Shown: piece after piece, positions 22,072 through 36,110 of the stretch
Position numbering within the stretch: position 1 is the stretch's first letter
How the letters are laid out: every line of letters begins with the position of its first letter
NCBI RefSeq assembly: GCF_020921035.1
Contig: NC_063154.1
Span: forward strand, 3,410,001-3,474,000
Length of the DNA stretch: 64,000 nucleotides
Origin: Rhodamnia argentea
Taxonomy: Eukaryota > Streptophyta > Magnoliopsida > Myrtales > Myrtaceae
Direction: 5' to 3'
The notes under the pieces: model-generated
What the model was told of the DNA's origin: nothing
The model's database searches: none
What the model saw: the letters and a program-made list of their open reading frames with translations, nothing else
Translations under genes and position numbers: made by a program

Positions 22072-25000
22072 CAACTCGCTGTGGTTGCGGTGGAGGTCGA
22101 AGGTGAAGCGGATGACGTGCGCTCAGTGGATCGAGGTTTTCCTGCCCTGCGTCCGGTGGATCAGGACGTACAAGTGGCGCGAATACTTCCAGATCGATCT
22201 TATGGCCGGGATTACGGTCGGCGTCATGCTCGTGCCTCAGGTGATTTCGTTAATGCCTCTCGTCGGGCGACGGGTGCAACGATCTGATTTTCCCGCCTTC
22301 TTCCGTTTTTCTTGGTTTGAGCTTGTGAGATTGCGATTACTTCTCGCGAAATTGGATTTTCAATGTGCTGTTTAAGTTCTTTCTTTTTCAGTGTTTTTGA
22401 GAGTTGAAAGTGTGAAATCATCAGAGTTCAGTGGTGATGCTATCGAATTTCGAGTTGATTTCGTGTCTTTGCAATTTCGGATTTTGAACATTTCTCGTTG
22501 AATTCAACTACTTCTGGGCAACGGAGAGGGTTTTTTGTTTGCATCCCGCTCGAAGCTTGGCTTCGAAGAAGTTCTTTGCAATGTCATTTTGCAGACTTTG
22601 TTAAACTCTTGCGTTTTTTTTTTTTAACGAATCGTTTTCTGGTTCTTTTCATTCCGTCTTTGCGCTTCTTGTTCATAATGCATCTTCTTCAATTCTTGCC
22701 TAACAGAGGAAGGCACTGTTCTCCGTGTCGTCCTTTTTCATGTGCATGCGATTGTTAACTACGCTCCGTACCATCTCCAAGTTGACTTTTCCTTGTTGAA
22801 TAAAGTAGTCGGCTGACGATGATTGGGTAGATTTTCATCTTCCCCTCATTGTGATCCTCTTGTCAATTGCCTTAAACAGTAGCTTCGATCTGATTAGTAA
22901 AGCTTTGAGTCAGTCACTCGGCGGAGCGATTTGGAGCTTTAGTGAATTGCCAAATCTCGTATTAATTTTCAAAGCCTTGCCCAATTCTCGCGGCCAATCT
23001 GGCAGGAGTGATCGGGCATTTCGTGTTTACATGTGTCACCTTTCGTTCACCGACCAATACTTTTTTATATGTTGACCTATTTAGTACTTTCTGCCACTGT
23101 TCTTGTTCATTTTTACCTTCTCCGTAAACGTGGCAGCATCGATCACGTGAGAACCTTTAAAATGAATAATGGCCTTCCTCTTTTGGGTTTGGTCGTAATT
23201 TCATAAAAATCTGACTGCTCTGTTCTGCCGTTGAGTTTCTTAAGAAAGGAACCTTTTCCCCTTTTCTTCAGAAGATTGATCCCACTTTGACTGTACCTGA
23301 TGACTTAATGTTGTGTATTGGACGAATATAATTAGTATATGGAATTGACCGTTTGTTGTGACTGGCCAGGCAATGTCTTACGCAAAACTAGCTGGGTTGG
23401 AACCAATCTATGGCCTCTGTAAGTTCATTGCGTTAACACTTCTTTTCTTCTTATGGAAGCTTCTGAACTTCTGTCCTAAAATTGACTGCAGCGATGCTGT
23501 GGGGAGTTACATTCACTATCGTAACTGGCAATATAGAATCACACTGCCCTTTACATCAAGCACTTTTCTGCATGATACTAATAATGTATTAAATGTCCGA
23601 AATTTAAAGTCTCCTGCTACTGAACAATCGTGTTGTACTGTTGGTGTTATTTTTTTGACGGAGATTTCCTTTTGTATCATTGACTTCTTTGAAAAAATTA
23701 AAATGTTCCTAAATTGTTAAATCAATCCATACTCAATGATACCAAAGACATAATGATGGAACTCTTCTTTTCCCTTTTATTTTCAAAATACCTAGTTAAA
23801 GATTCTAGAATAGTCACTTGTATCTAACGTTCTTTATTGTGTTTTGTGAGACAGACTCTGGTTTTGTGCCTGTATTTGTCTATGCCATATTCGGATCGTC
23901 TCGTCAACTTGCAGTAGGGCCAGTAGCATTGGTGTCTCTCCTTGTCTCTAATGTACTGGGTGCAATTGTTGATTCTTCTGATGAGCTATACACAGAACTT
24001 GCAATACTGCTGGCTTTTATGGTAGGGGTATTAGAATGCATCATGGGGCTCTTGAGGTACTTACTGCTACTTGTTCTCTTAAATTTAGTCACGTGTGTGA
24101 AAGAGGTAATGATGACTGTCAATATGAATCTGCGACTTATCTATCCCAGCAATTCACGCCTTTGGTTTGTGAGGATCTTGAGATATCATTCTGCCGTCAC
24201 TAACTGTAACAAATGTCGTATGATATGAATTCGGTAGTGCTTTGTTGGTGAGCTATTTATTTATCCCTGTGAATCTTATATTATGAGATTCTTTCGATGA
24301 CCAATGTTGTGTTGATGGGTATTATTATCACTTGAAGAAAGATCCACAATAAGATTTTACCTTGGCAAGTCACATATTGCTAGAAAATACCAAATCAATT
24401 ATTACCTTTAAACAGCAGATTCAGCATTTGTTTTTGCTTTTAAGTTGAAAAGGAATTATTGATATTCTGTATGGGGTTCAAGAAAAAATTTCTGTTACAG
24501 CGTGAATATGTTATCCCTGGGCATTTGTCCTTTTAAGTTGTTTCTTTCTGCAAATGAAAACTTGCAGCAGGCGTAGTCTCCCTGCTTTATTCACGATATT
24601 AATGATCTCATGGGGAAAGGAATTTGAATCGTATTTGTACCTTGATTGTTGATCTCCGTTTAGAAGTTCTCTCTCCCAAGAACATCTTTGTTGACTAATA
24701 TGATGCATGGTCCTCTTTATTGCGTGGCTTCCTCGGTTCGTTTCTAATTCAATTAAGCGTTTCACTTTTATTTTTTACAGACTTGGATGGTTGATTCGTT
24801 TCATCAGCCACTCTGTAATATCTGGCTTCACAACCGCTTCTGCCATTGTCATTGGATTATCTCAAGCAAAATACTTCTTGGGATATGACATTGTTCGAAG
24901 TAGCAAGATCGTGCCCCTGATCAAAAGCATAATAGCTGGAGCAGATGGGGTAGGCCCTGCATGCCCAGGGGGTACATCTATCATCTGTTCACATACTAAT

Positions 25001-28000
25001 ATAATTCTTTCTGTCTATGTAAATGACACAACTTGAAGCTCATATTCTGACACCTGATACAAGTAACTAAAACTATGGGCATTGTATGGCTGACCACTGT
25101 CGTCATTATGCATCAGAGTGGTTACCTGGCCCATCTGCGGATGTTGATTTTGTTTTTCTCTTGGATAATGGTACATTTTTCTTGTGGACGGGTTTTGCTA
25201 TTTTCATCATTTCGTCCTTAATTTGAAGTCAGGAGTTCCTCTACCATGCATTTTTTGTTTGTTTCCTCTTTATTACATTCTGCCTCATATCTGGACTTAT
25301 TAAGTTCCTTTTTAACCACAGGTCATCTTTTCCTTTTGTAGTTTTCTTGGCCACCATTTGTTATGGGATGTGTTATTCTTGCGATTCTTCTGGTTATGAA
25401 GCACCTGGTATAAGCTCATTCACTCTCATGTGGTGTAGAACTGATTTTATGCATATGCGCTTGACTACTACTTTATGGTTAGGGAAAATCGAGGAAGTAC
25501 CTGCGATTTCTGCGAGCAGCGGGGCCCCTTACGGCAGTGGTCTTGGGCACAGCTTTTGTGAAAATTTTTAATCCATCTTCGATTTCTTTGGTAAGAGCAA
25601 GATAGATATGACATTTTAGTTGCTATGGTATTGTGCTGATTATTTCTTGCGATATATAACTGAAGGATCAAACTGCATAATCTTGAGATGGTTGGCATCT
25701 CAAAAGTCTAGTCGACCTACAAAAATCTGGGTCATTGTAACTTGAAATTTCTGTGTTCAATATAGGATAAGGTTAATTGTGCTACACACACATATATATT
25801 CTCTCATTTTCATTTTTTTTTTGTCCCTTCATATAAGTAGCTTTCGGTAGATTATTTGTTTTTCCCATTTCTCTACTGGTGAATTTGAGAGTTTGTGTTT
25901 GACCAAAAAAAAAGAGTTTGAGAGTTTGTGTGGGGCAGTTTCTCAAGGAGCGCCCTCATGGTCATTGGACTAGCTACTAGCTAAAATGTGTGCTAAAATT
26001 ATGGATCAGAAGAGCGGGGACATCTTGGGCAATAACACCGAGGAATTTCAACCTAAAATTTCAAAAGAACTGGCTGTCTAGTAAAATGAACACACTTTAG
26101 TGTCTCATATTTCCTGTGATTGAGAGTTGTGAAGTGAAATGTCGTTATAATGACAATGGTTGAAACATACCATTCCTTACCTGGGATTTCTCTGCAAAAA
26201 TTTTCTTTTTAAGGAAGTATAACTGAGTCAAGGGGAAATGACAACGAGCTCATGAAGGATGCTTTCTATTGTTTAAGGTAGGTGAGATACCAGAGGGCCT
26301 CCCAAGCTTTTCTGTTCCGAAGGACTTTGGGTATATAACATCTTTAATTCCAACTGCACTTCTCATCACTGGTGTGGCTATATTGGTGAGGTTATTTATC
26401 TGCTAAAGTTGTTTGTAGTCTGATGCCAAGCAGTACTACAGCTGAATAAATTTTCTTTTTTCCCTGTTGGCATTTCAGGAATCTGTGGGAATTGCCAAAG
26501 CATTGGCAGCAAAGAATGGATACGAGTTGGACTCCAATCAAGAGGTGCGCTCTTCAATCATTGAACTGTGGACATTAGAGACTTGGATAGGAGATAAAGG
26601 GGTGGACCCAACCGGTGGCCACTAGAATTTGCATACTTGTCGGTGCAGAGAATAATGTGTTAATTACTAGTAATGTTGAGGAGTAGGAATTAGTTTACCG
26701 CATTTTCATCTCATTCTTGCCACAAGCTTTATATATGTTTGAGATTGGGAACACTGGTTTTACTTTGTGAAAGAGTCGTAAAACAGTGATGGCTCTAGGA
26801 TTGCTTCACTGTGTCGGTTTATAGATACGATGTTCATAAAATACAGATCTTGCAGTCTCTTTTCAGGACGCATTGCCACTTTCGTGTCATCTGATGTTTT
26901 TGTAAGTAGGTCTTGGAGATGGATTTGGTAGGCCTTATAACTTGATTCGTCATCCTTGACATTCTACCACTTAAGTCCATGAACAACTCAAGCTGAAGCT
27001 TATTATATGGTGCCACGATTCTTTTTCATGCCATTTTAGTAGGATGTAGAGAAGATACTGAAGATGATATCCATGGCTGAATCTCTATATGTAATAATTT
27101 TGAAACTTTCTTGGAAGGTCAAGTCATGTCCTTCTTTGTCTTGGCAAAATATACAAGCATTTTGGGCCCTTTATTGCTTCCTTTATTGCTTCCCAATGTT
27201 CTCAGCTTCCTTTCAAAGAAGAAGAATGATTCAGAAGAATTTGCGTTCTGGAATATCACCGAGAGTACTTTGTGCCAATATGAGTATAGCATGTACATAA
27301 GCTTGAGGTTTTTCGTTTCATGACCACTCCTCATGGATCATGTCTTCACTTTTGAACAGCTTTTTGGTCTTGGTGTGTCCAATATACTTGGTTCCTTTTT
27401 TTCAGCATACCCTACTACAGGTGAGAATTGGAGTTCTTAAGAGCAGTTTAGATGACTAATTTTATGCTCATGTTAAAACAATGTTTGAAAGTTTGCTAAT
27501 CTATTTGAGGATTTTGATAAGCATTTTATGTTAATTTGCTGATGAAATCACGTATACTATGTTGCTCTCAGGCTCCTTTTCCCGATCAGCTGTAAACCAT
27601 GAAAGTGGTGCAAAGACAGGTGTATCTGGAATTGTTACAGGAATCATAATGGGCTGTGCCCTTTTATTCTTAACTCCCTTGTTTGAATATATACCTCAGG
27701 TATGAATCTGTGTCAGCAATCATTGTTCTTATAGATCTGCGTGTATGTCAGGGATGTTAATCTTTGATGGGATTACTGTCTCTTTCTCCTAGTTTAGGAG
27801 CACACATGTGCTGATTAAACGGTGCTTTATTTTGTAACCAATGACTCAAGTGAAGATCTGAGAATGTTTATCGTGTACTCTATTATTATCTAAGTTCTAT
27901 GGTCTCCTCTTAGTTTGAAGTACTAACTATTGGCTCAATTTGTTATCTGCAGTGTACACTGGCTGCCATTGTAATATCTGCTGTTATGGGCCTGGTAAGT

Positions 28001-31000
28001 AATCCTGTTTACTGATCGTGTTAAATTAGATATGAAAAACCCAGAAGTAAGGAACTATTAGAAGACTTCTGTTCCATCATTTTAGCGTAGCTGATTAAAT
28101 TCTAGTTAGCTCATTTTTCTGATTTTGAGTAACTAACTTTTTCAACCTGCTGTCATTTTGGAACTGCTGCCAGATGATAGTTCTTTATGCAAGAGCATGT
28201 CTATCTGTAAAATAACTAGGGCTTGTCCTGAATGAATTAACAGAGAACACATGATCTGCTGAAGCATGTTTACTCCCCCCCTCCCTCCTTGCCTCTTTTT
28301 TTTTTTTTTGGTTAAATCATTGATGACTATCTATTTCCGGACAGAACATGACTACTTTCTTGCCTGAGTGCGCAAATATTTCTGATGATGGCTTAAGATG
28401 ATGAGAGGATATAAGTTATCCTATTAAATTCAGAAATAGGATGGTGGAGTAAAAGTAATTGCCTAAAGATACTGAAAGACGTATTAGGCAAGCACTGTTT
28501 TTCTTTGGGAGAGTTGTTCGCCAAAAGTTAGGTAAACATACCAATAGTAGTGCATAGTCAGATCAACTTGAAGTGCATTTTTTCCAATGTGAAAACATCA
28601 TGTCAAAGGTGTTGAGGCTGAGCTTTAAGTTGTTGGTTAGTGAAACATATTGTTATGTTTTGTAATGAAAAAATATTAAGTGTTGTGTATAGTATAGTCC
28701 TATGTGAGGCTTCAACCTTGCAGTTTACGTATTTAGCTTGAAGATATCTAATATTAACTCTTTTGTTTTATCATTTGCTGCCTTCTAGTCTCACTAATGC
28801 CATCAACCTTATTCTATTGTTTGTGTTGTACTAAAGAAGGTCCAGTCTTGTTTGTCTTTCATCTGCATTTCTGTCATCTGGTTTACTTGTTATCTGAGTG
28901 ATAAGTCTCCACATTATCCATATACAAAGTTCTAATAGGCCTCAGAGGCCTGGATCTTCCTCCAGCTAAACTCTCAGTTATTAATCAATATATGCTAATT
29001 TTTATGTGATAATGAACTATATAATAGATTTCACACAAGTAAACTAGTCCTGTATTTGCACTTGCCATGAATTTTCAAGTGTTAGCAAATTATGATTTTC
29101 CGTAACAATCTTCCATCTTATGACAGAAATTGTTGTCAAGATTGGTTTCATGTTCATTCTAAATAGATGATTGATATCCGTGTTATTTACTTTCTTAGTG
29201 CAGAATTTTGAGAGCAGATCTTTTACAGAGAAACTACACTAGCCATAATCTTAAATTACGGAAAAGGAGCGTGAACTGCTATTAGTTTATTTACTAATGA
29301 AATGGAAATTCAAGCTATTGCTTTTTTGTGATACTATTTCAGGTGGATTATGAGGAAGCTATATTTCTTTGGCGTGTGGATAAGAAAGATTTTCTTCTTT
29401 GGACAATTACTAGCACAACAACATTGTTCCTTGGTATTGAAATAGGCGTCCTTGTTGGGGTAAGTACCTGGAGCAGTGGCATTTGAGCTACTGAATGTAG
29501 ATATTCATGCAGGCATAGTGGTAGACATTATGAGCATAAAAAAGATTAATCAGATTTTGTCAGATGATGCTAAATCTTTTAGATTAAAGAGCATGAGCTA
29601 CTTTGATGTACTTAGACTGTAGGATAGAAATTGCTTTGATAAGGTCGCTATTGATTCGTAATAATCCCAACATGAAGCAACATTATTATCATAGGAACCC
29701 TTGGAGCAGCTTGTAACGTATAATCCAATTTCACATGTTTTTGATGCTATAGGTTGGTGCTTCTCTTGCTTTTGTCATTCACGAATCAGCAAATCCACAT
29801 ATCGGTAAGTTGATTTTCTTATAAGCTGCTCAATGTTTTCAGTCTTCACTGCTGCTTATCTGGTTAACAATGCCATTGCCGTACGTCCTTGTATTTTTTT
29901 TTTGTCATTATTCTCTTTTAAGTGTGAAAGATGCTTAATTTGCTTTTCCAAATGTCTACTCTCTCTCTTTCTCTCTCATATTGTTGCGTGTCAATGTATT
30001 CCTCAGCCTCATGATAACTCTTCCTTGAGACTTCACAGCTTGTTATCTGTTTTGCAGCTGTCTTGGGGCGCCTCCCTGGCACCACTGTCTATAGAAATGT
30101 AGAACAGTACCCAGAAGCGTATACCTACAACGGAATTGTTATTGTTCGGATTGATGCTCCAATATATTTTGCCAATATTAGTCACATAAAAGATCGGTAA
30201 TTGTACGGCTTTGCCCTCCCTAGCTGGTTCATTTTCATTCTGAAGCTGTTAGTCATTCACGTATGTCTACGAAATGAAGCACTAAGTATCCTAAAATTTC
30301 TTTTCAGGCTACGGGAATATGAAATTGAGGTTGATAAATCCACAAGAAGGGGCCCAGAAGTTGATAGAGTTTACTTTGTGATTCTAGAGATGGCACGTAA
30401 GTTGTCAATTAAGCGAACCGTGGGGTTATCTGTACAGAAAACAATATAGAAATGATTCTTCATTAGAGTCTTCATCATGTTGAAAATTGATACGGAAGTG
30501 AAACTACATAAGAGAGTTATTTGAGCTGGCTTTGCATTGTATCTCTCCTGTCTCTTAAAAACTTATTTGAGCTGGCTTAGGAAAATCGATTCCAGGTGCC
30601 GATGTAATTTCTCATGCAAATATTTGCTGTTGATAGGCTTTACAGGCCTCACAATAGGTGGGGTAGCTGTAGCCTTCTTTGGACAAAAACATAGCCTTAT
30701 TTAGGAAAAAGTTGTTATGAAGTAGTAGTTCCATGAACCATGAACTGAGTATTCTATATCTATGTCAATTTAACAGAATATAGTTGAGTTGATGTTTAGC
30801 AAATAATTTGATTGCTTTATAATTGTTGGCTAAATTTTAATGCTGTATCTGTTTTGTTCTTTATAAACTCTGCTCCAAATCCTCAGGCCAAACACGGTTT
30901 AGTGTTGCAACAGGCCTCGTAATTTGATTTATTTGTAGGTGGATACAGAAGAATTTGGCCAAACAAGCCTCACCTTGAAACAATGCAAGACTAAATATAG

Positions 31001-31650
31001 GATCTCTATCATTCTCGGCTTAAAAGTTCATGGAAACAGATTTATAATCTCATTTATTGTTTACTCATGCTGATATAGTCCTTGGCTTCACCGCACTGAG
31101 GTTCTTGTGCTGCCACATCTTAGAATCACATCTTCATTTCTTGTTGCAGCTGTCACATATGTTGATTCCAGTGCTGTTCAAGCTTTAAAGGACTTGTACC
31201 AAGAGTACAACTCACGGGACATTCAGGTTTGTTTATCTCTACCGAGAACTATTTGTTCATTTTCTTGTCAGTCTCACTGGAAATTCCTTTGCCCATCTCC
31301 ACGAGTATCTGAGACATTCATTGCTGTGGCAGATAGCTATTTCCAACCCAAACCGGGACATCCTCCTTACCTTATCAAAGTCCGGAGTAGTTGACATGAT
31401 TGGTAAGGAATGGTTTTTTGTTCGAGTCCATGATGCCGTCCAAGTCTGCCTCCAACGTGTCCAAAGCATCAAAGAAATGCCCACAACGCCGGATCCTCCA
31501 CCTGAGGAGAGACCCAGTCTCTTGCAGAGATTACTCAGGCAAACCGGAGAGGATCTTTCGATCCCCGAGTTGGAGTCCGGAAATCAGAGGCCTCCAGCTT
31601 CTACAGATACCAATCCTCAATTGGAACCTCTCTTGCCCCGGAAGCCTTGA
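21908..31650 (+). CDS. SULTR4: Group 4 sulfate transporter (vacuolar efflux type)
   Basis: SLC26/SulP proton-coupled sulfate transporter; Arabidopsis SULTR4;1/4;2 export sulfate from the vacuole. Seventeen exons: 21908-22240, 23370-23418, 23855-24056, 24781-24949, 25342-25407, 25483-25590, 26278-26385, 26479-26544, 27360-27420, 27572-27699, 27953-27994, 29343-29459, 29753-29804, 30058-30196, 30308-30396, 31150-31226, 31333-31650. Total 2124 bases, 707 aa; phases agree at every join. Visible family motifs: [62 protein letters not shown], the [14 protein letters not shown] helix, [40 protein letters not shown] and, at the C-terminus, a STAS domain (YIANIS-like [12 protein letters not shown] ... 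THVDSSAV-like [11 protein letters not shown]). The start was chosen at [10 protein letters not shown] because relatives begin there; an in-frame ATG lies 39 bases upstream. Ends in a Pro-rich tail, LEPLLPRKP. Appears intact; which of the 4;1/4;2 paralogues it matches cannot be said. Confidence 0.96.
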
Positions 31651-32335
31651 ATGTTTCTTAACCACCGCGATGGATGAGCTGGCTAGAAATCATTGGTATG
31701 TGGCCGTGCTCAGTTGTATGATCTATTAATCCATTTTTTCCCACTGTAACGAAGGGATTTTTTGTTTCTCTTTTCTGTGAGTAAAAGTAGATAATCTTGT
31801 ACAAGAGGATTAGCATATGTCAGTGAAGTATATTCACCAATAATTAAGTCTTAAATAGGTGCATTCTATGACCTTATCAATGTGATTCCGTTTCCCTCCC
31901 TTTCCGATTGATTTCTTTGCCACTATCGTTCCTCTACTTGTCGCTTATTAATACCTTTTTCTGAGAGGAAGTGTCTGACCACGAGATACCAGGACAACTA
32001 TCTTTGTATACTTTCTTACAACGAGTCACGGGGCGCTCCCCAAAGCTCGACATAGAGATTACTGAGCAGATCAATTGCGTGATGGGTTTTTGGCATATCT
32101 ACTGTTGCTTCTAGCTTTGTCTCAGTCGGTGGTACTGTGTCGTGAAGTAGGAAAAACTTGTTTTAGCCTGTAGAGTGAGTGCTTAAAGCCTTGAATGAAA
32201 TAAATTGTTCAATTATCTAAAAAGTACAAATTTTGAAGCATTGAAATTAGGCGATAGACAGAGTAATCACGAGCGACAATTTGGGTCAGGACCCATATTC
32301 ACAAATTCGTGCTTTAGGAGGCCCGCACAAAAAAT
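31651..32335. other. SULTR4 3' flank
   Basis: Probable 3' UTR to about 31870 followed by non-coding sequence. Nothing else recognisable. Confidence 0.35.
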
Positions 32336-32907
32336 GAAAAAATTACAAACAAAAAAAATTCTATTATATGGATGTTAATTTTATCTTAAACCTTTCAATT
32401 TGGCTAATTTAGTCATATGCTTTGTGACGATTGGTGTAGCTCTTCCGGCCAATTTTGGCCCATAATCGTTGATGTGTACACCGGCTGTCCTATATAATAT
32501 GATCGGCGAAGGCCGGTGCTGACATAGACAATCTTTGAATTTTTTTCCTTTTTCTTAGTTTCTTACTTCTTCCATCGATCCATAGCCTCGATGGTGGCCT
32601 ACGAGGGTCGCAGGCGAGGGCCTGCTCCCTCGTATGCCATAGTGACGGTCGCGACACCCTCACCCAGTGCCGGCAAGGGTCGGCTGGTGGCACTCATCAA
32701 CCCGCAATTAAAAAAAAAAAACAAACTCAGAAAATTTATTAAAAAATTCCAAAAAAAGGCAACGTTAGCATTTTCCCACCAAAATTAACCGAAATGACTA
32801 CATTGGCAAATTGTCAAAAGGTTTAGGATTAAATTGGTTAAATAAAAAAGTTTAGGACTAAATTGATATTCGGATAATAGGTTTAAGAATTTTTGGTAAT
32901 CATCCCT
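32336..32907. mobile_element. Non-autonomous inverted-repeat DNA element with GC-rich core (copy 2)
   Basis: Same family as 7641-8288. The left end GAAAAAATTACAAACAAAAA and the right end AATTTTTGGTAATCATCCC are inverted relative to each other. Shared inner words in order: TTTAGTCATATGCTTTG, CCGGCCAATTTTGGCC, TTTAGGATTAAATTGGTTAA, AGTTTAGGACTAAATTGATA. The core at 32590-32705 is the GC-rich CGAGGGTCGCAGGCGAGGGC type. No coding capacity for a transposase. Confidence 0.62.
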
Positions 32908-33976
32908 CCTAAAAACCCATGGTCATTCAAGCCTCCACATTCTCTTCTAATCTAGAGTAGGCGGCCTGTCAAAAGGGTGGTCGGGTAAAAAATGGTTCAG
33001 ACTTGAATTGACGTATTTAATCCATTTTGAAAAAATGGCAGCTCCATGGACCAACTCATCGAGTTTGTGAGGGAGCTCTGGGGTCAAGTTATGAACGGGG
33101 ATGTGGAAAGGTGGTGAAAGCTTGGCTGGGACCATCCATAAATCACGAAATAGGTTTGGGTCTTGGCTTTGTGACAGTATAAACTTATTGTCAGCCGCGA
33201 AATAATCTCAATTGACAAAAGCAAACCAATACATAGGAAGAAGAGTTCTATTTAAGAAAATCAATCTTCAGTCTATGAAGTGCAAACAAATTAAGATCAA
33301 TGTAGAATTAAACCTCAATCACAAGCAATTGCTAAGCAATAGAAACACCATCAACAACAACTTACGGGCCTAATAGCTTGTACGGTGTAACCGTAACAGC
33401 TAGTTCAAAACATCCAAACTAAAATTGTATCTACCACTTAGTTCACGCACATTGAACCCCTAATTTTTCTATGTTTAGCAAAAAATTGCAGATGTGTTCT
33501 ACTAGATCAATTCAGAGTTAGCTGAAGAGGGGGTAGAAAAGGACGAAAACGGAGGGTGGTGCTGCTGGCAGAGGGAGAGGCATCTCGACGGCGGCCGGCG
33601 GCTACGGTCGGAGGGGAAGGGGGTGGCCACGGGGGAAGTGATGCCACTATGGAAGTGGAGGGCGAAGTAGCAGAAGTAGAAGAGGAGGAGGAGCAGACGA
33701 ATTAAGGAGAGAAACACTTCAAAGGTGGGTTGGGCCGTGTAAACTAGTGAGTGCCATTTGGGCCCGTGGGCCCGGAACCGGCCCGTTGACCGGCGTTCCA
33801 ACCGAACGTTCGATCGCAAAAAAAAAAAAAAAAAAAAAAAGATGGTGGGCCGGGCGGAGGAGAGCGTTGGGTTGCCCCCTCCCCCGGCCCGCTTTGGGCC
33901 GTTGCTAACGTGCAACGGCCAATTTGGCCGTTGCTTTTATTTTAAAAAAAAAAAAAAAAAAAAAATGATTCTTGCC
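32908..33976. other. Gene-free stretch upstream of the hAT relic
   Basis: 32908-33500 has no recognisable feature. 33530-33730 is purine-rich. 33750-33920 holds CCGGAACCGGCCCG and AACGGCCAATTTGGCCGTT words and two long poly-A runs (about 33819-33840 and 33943-33965); this probably contains the 5' terminal region of the hAT element, since GAACCGGCCCGGAACCG-type text recurs after the transposase remnant near 36405. Confidence 0.35.
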
Positions 33977-33984
33977 TATAAATA
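33977..33984 (+). promoter_or_regulatory. TATA box of the hAT relic
   Basis: TATAAATA, 112 bases before the ATG at 34096. The interval is a TCTC/AATTCTCTC-rich leader. Placement fits a plant Pol II promoter for the transposase gene. Confidence 0.5.
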
Positions 33985-34095
33985 CATATGCTTCCTTTCT
34001 TTTTGTCTTGAACAATCTCTCGAATTCTCTCTGAAATCCTCTCAAATCGCTCAAATTCTCCCAATTCTCTCAATCCCGATCAATTCTCTCAAAAA

Positions 34096-36110
34096 ATGGT
34101 AATGGGCAAGATGGCTATGGGAGATTCCGACTATCCCTTTCGTGAATACGATCTCGTGAGTATGCAAGTTGGGAAGACGGCGGCGATAATATCAACTATG
34201 TCCCGATTTCGAACGTCGAGCACATCCCAACACAAGAAAGTCTTCATCCTCCCCGTGTGAAGAAAGCGTCAACAAGTAAGACGGAAGGGCCGAGATAATA
34301 CATCGGACTTGTGGCTACACTTCGACAAGGTACGTGATGAAGTCGAAGGTAAGTATAATGTAAAATGTAAATATTGTTCGCAAACTTATAAATTCACGAA
34401 AGGAGACGGTTACGGAACATTCCGTCGGCATTTGAAAAAACATCCAACGCAAGCGGGGATCGACAATACGCAACAACAAATTTCCGGGTACGCCACTTCT
34501 AAGCCTCATCCTTTATTTCGTTTCATTGAAGCACTTTATAAACAAACATTAGGTGAATATGTTGCCCTTGATCATGCTCCGTTTAATACGGTGAAAATTT
34601 TAATATGAAATATTTGATAAATATGCGTTGGTTCGAGGCCAACTATTCCAAAAATACTCTTAAACGCGAAGTTTTTCATCTTTATAAAAAGGAAAAAATC
34701 TTTAGCAAAATTTTTTGGAATTCAATGGACGTGTGCATATAGGTAGCGATATTTGGAGTGATCCTTGGCAAATTCATTGTTATATGGGTGTCACGTGTCA
34801 TTGGATAGATGACAATTGGATGATTCAAAAAGACTTATTGCATTCCGGTTTTTGATGAAAGCCATTCGGCTCATAATATTTATAGAATAATTAGGCAAGT
34901 TTTAGAAGAATATAATTTAATAAATAAAGTATTTTCAATTGGTTTTGATAATGCCGTCGCAAATACGCTTCTATTCCCGAATTAGAAAATATTTGCAAAC
35001 CCACTTTTGGACAATTTTTCACATTAGATGTGCTTGTCATGTTTTAAATTTATGTGTACAAAATGGTTTCGAACTCTTGACACTTCTCTGCCCCAATAAA
35101 AGTGCAATTAAATTTTTATGGAGTCGTCCCCAATGTATGAAATCATGGGGAAAATTTTGTAAACAAAATGGGAGAAGGCCAGAAGATTTCCAAAGATATT
35201 CCGACTCGTTGGAATTCTACGTACGAGTTGCTGCAAACTTTTGAATATAAAGATTTATTATGTATGTTTATTTCACAAAATATTCCGAAATTACTTTACT
35301 TCTCAACATTGGGACGTTTGCAAGAAAATTTTAGATATTTTGAAAATTTTAATGATGCTACTAAGACTTTTTGGTATTTATTATCCTACAACGCATTTAT
35401 TTTTAATAGAGTGTGTTAATATTAGTAGTGTTTTTAGTGAATATGAAAAGATACCGAATTAGGTCAAACTATTTTAGTAATGCGAGAAAATGGTTGCATT
35501 ATTTTTGCAAATTCCTCTTGTCTATTTAGTTGGTATTGTTTTTGATCACGTATTAAATTAGACGGTTTACAAGATTATTTGAATGTGTATTATCATGATT
35601 GTTTACATTTGGATGATTCAATAGATATTTTAAATATATTAGGACATGTTAAAGAATCTATAGTAGCATTATATGGAGAATTTTGTAGTAGATATGGTTT
35701 AAGTGATTCGGATCTTTCAATTTTTTCCTCACGTAGCGAAGTGGTAGTTCACTTAGTGAGGGTATAATATGCTTAAGAGTAGGCAAAAAAACAAAAAGGG
35801 GCAAGGTAATATTTCTGAATTAGAAAATATTTAACCACTCAATTTAAGTTTCGTGATGCGGAACATAGTACGTTTGAAATCAAGTGGTGGAAGAGTCACC
35901 AAATCAGTATCCGGTTCTGCCCTCATCGCTGTCAAATATTAGCAACCCTTCTTCAACGGTTGGGTTGAACAAGATTTACGGAGGATTAATTTTGGACTCT
36001 CGCCGTTCAAGATTAGCCCGGACTGTGGAGCTCAAGCTTGTGTGGCGATTGGACGGGCGAAATATCGACACCAGAGTTAGATCGTGAACACGAATTTTTA
36101 GCGATGATGT
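34096..36110 (+). pseudogene. hAT superfamily transposase (BED-finger, RICESLEEPER-like), decayed
   Basis: A broken transposase read in pieces. 34300-34608 has a BED zinc finger: CKYCSQTYKF ... GTFRRHLKKH (CxxC...HxxxxH), then EALYKQTLGEYVALDHAPF. 34740-34853, in another frame, gives SDIWSDPWQIHCYMGVTCHW before a stop. About 34935-35075 gives FSIGFDNAVAN and RCACHVLNLCVQNGF, core motifs of the catalytic domain, separated by a frame change. 35190-35245 gives PTRWNSTYELLQTFEYK. 35965-36065 still shows the C-terminal dimerisation motif, LILDSRRSRLARTVELKL. At least six stops or frame changes separate these blocks, so no functional enzyme is encoded. Direction and order of motifs match intact hAT transposases of about 650-700 aa. 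Terminal inverted repeats were not pinned down. Confidence 0.85.

Noticed and set aside
33502..33915. 137-codon minus-strand frame
   Set aside because: Includes a poly-Phe stretch from a poly-A run; no family resemblance.
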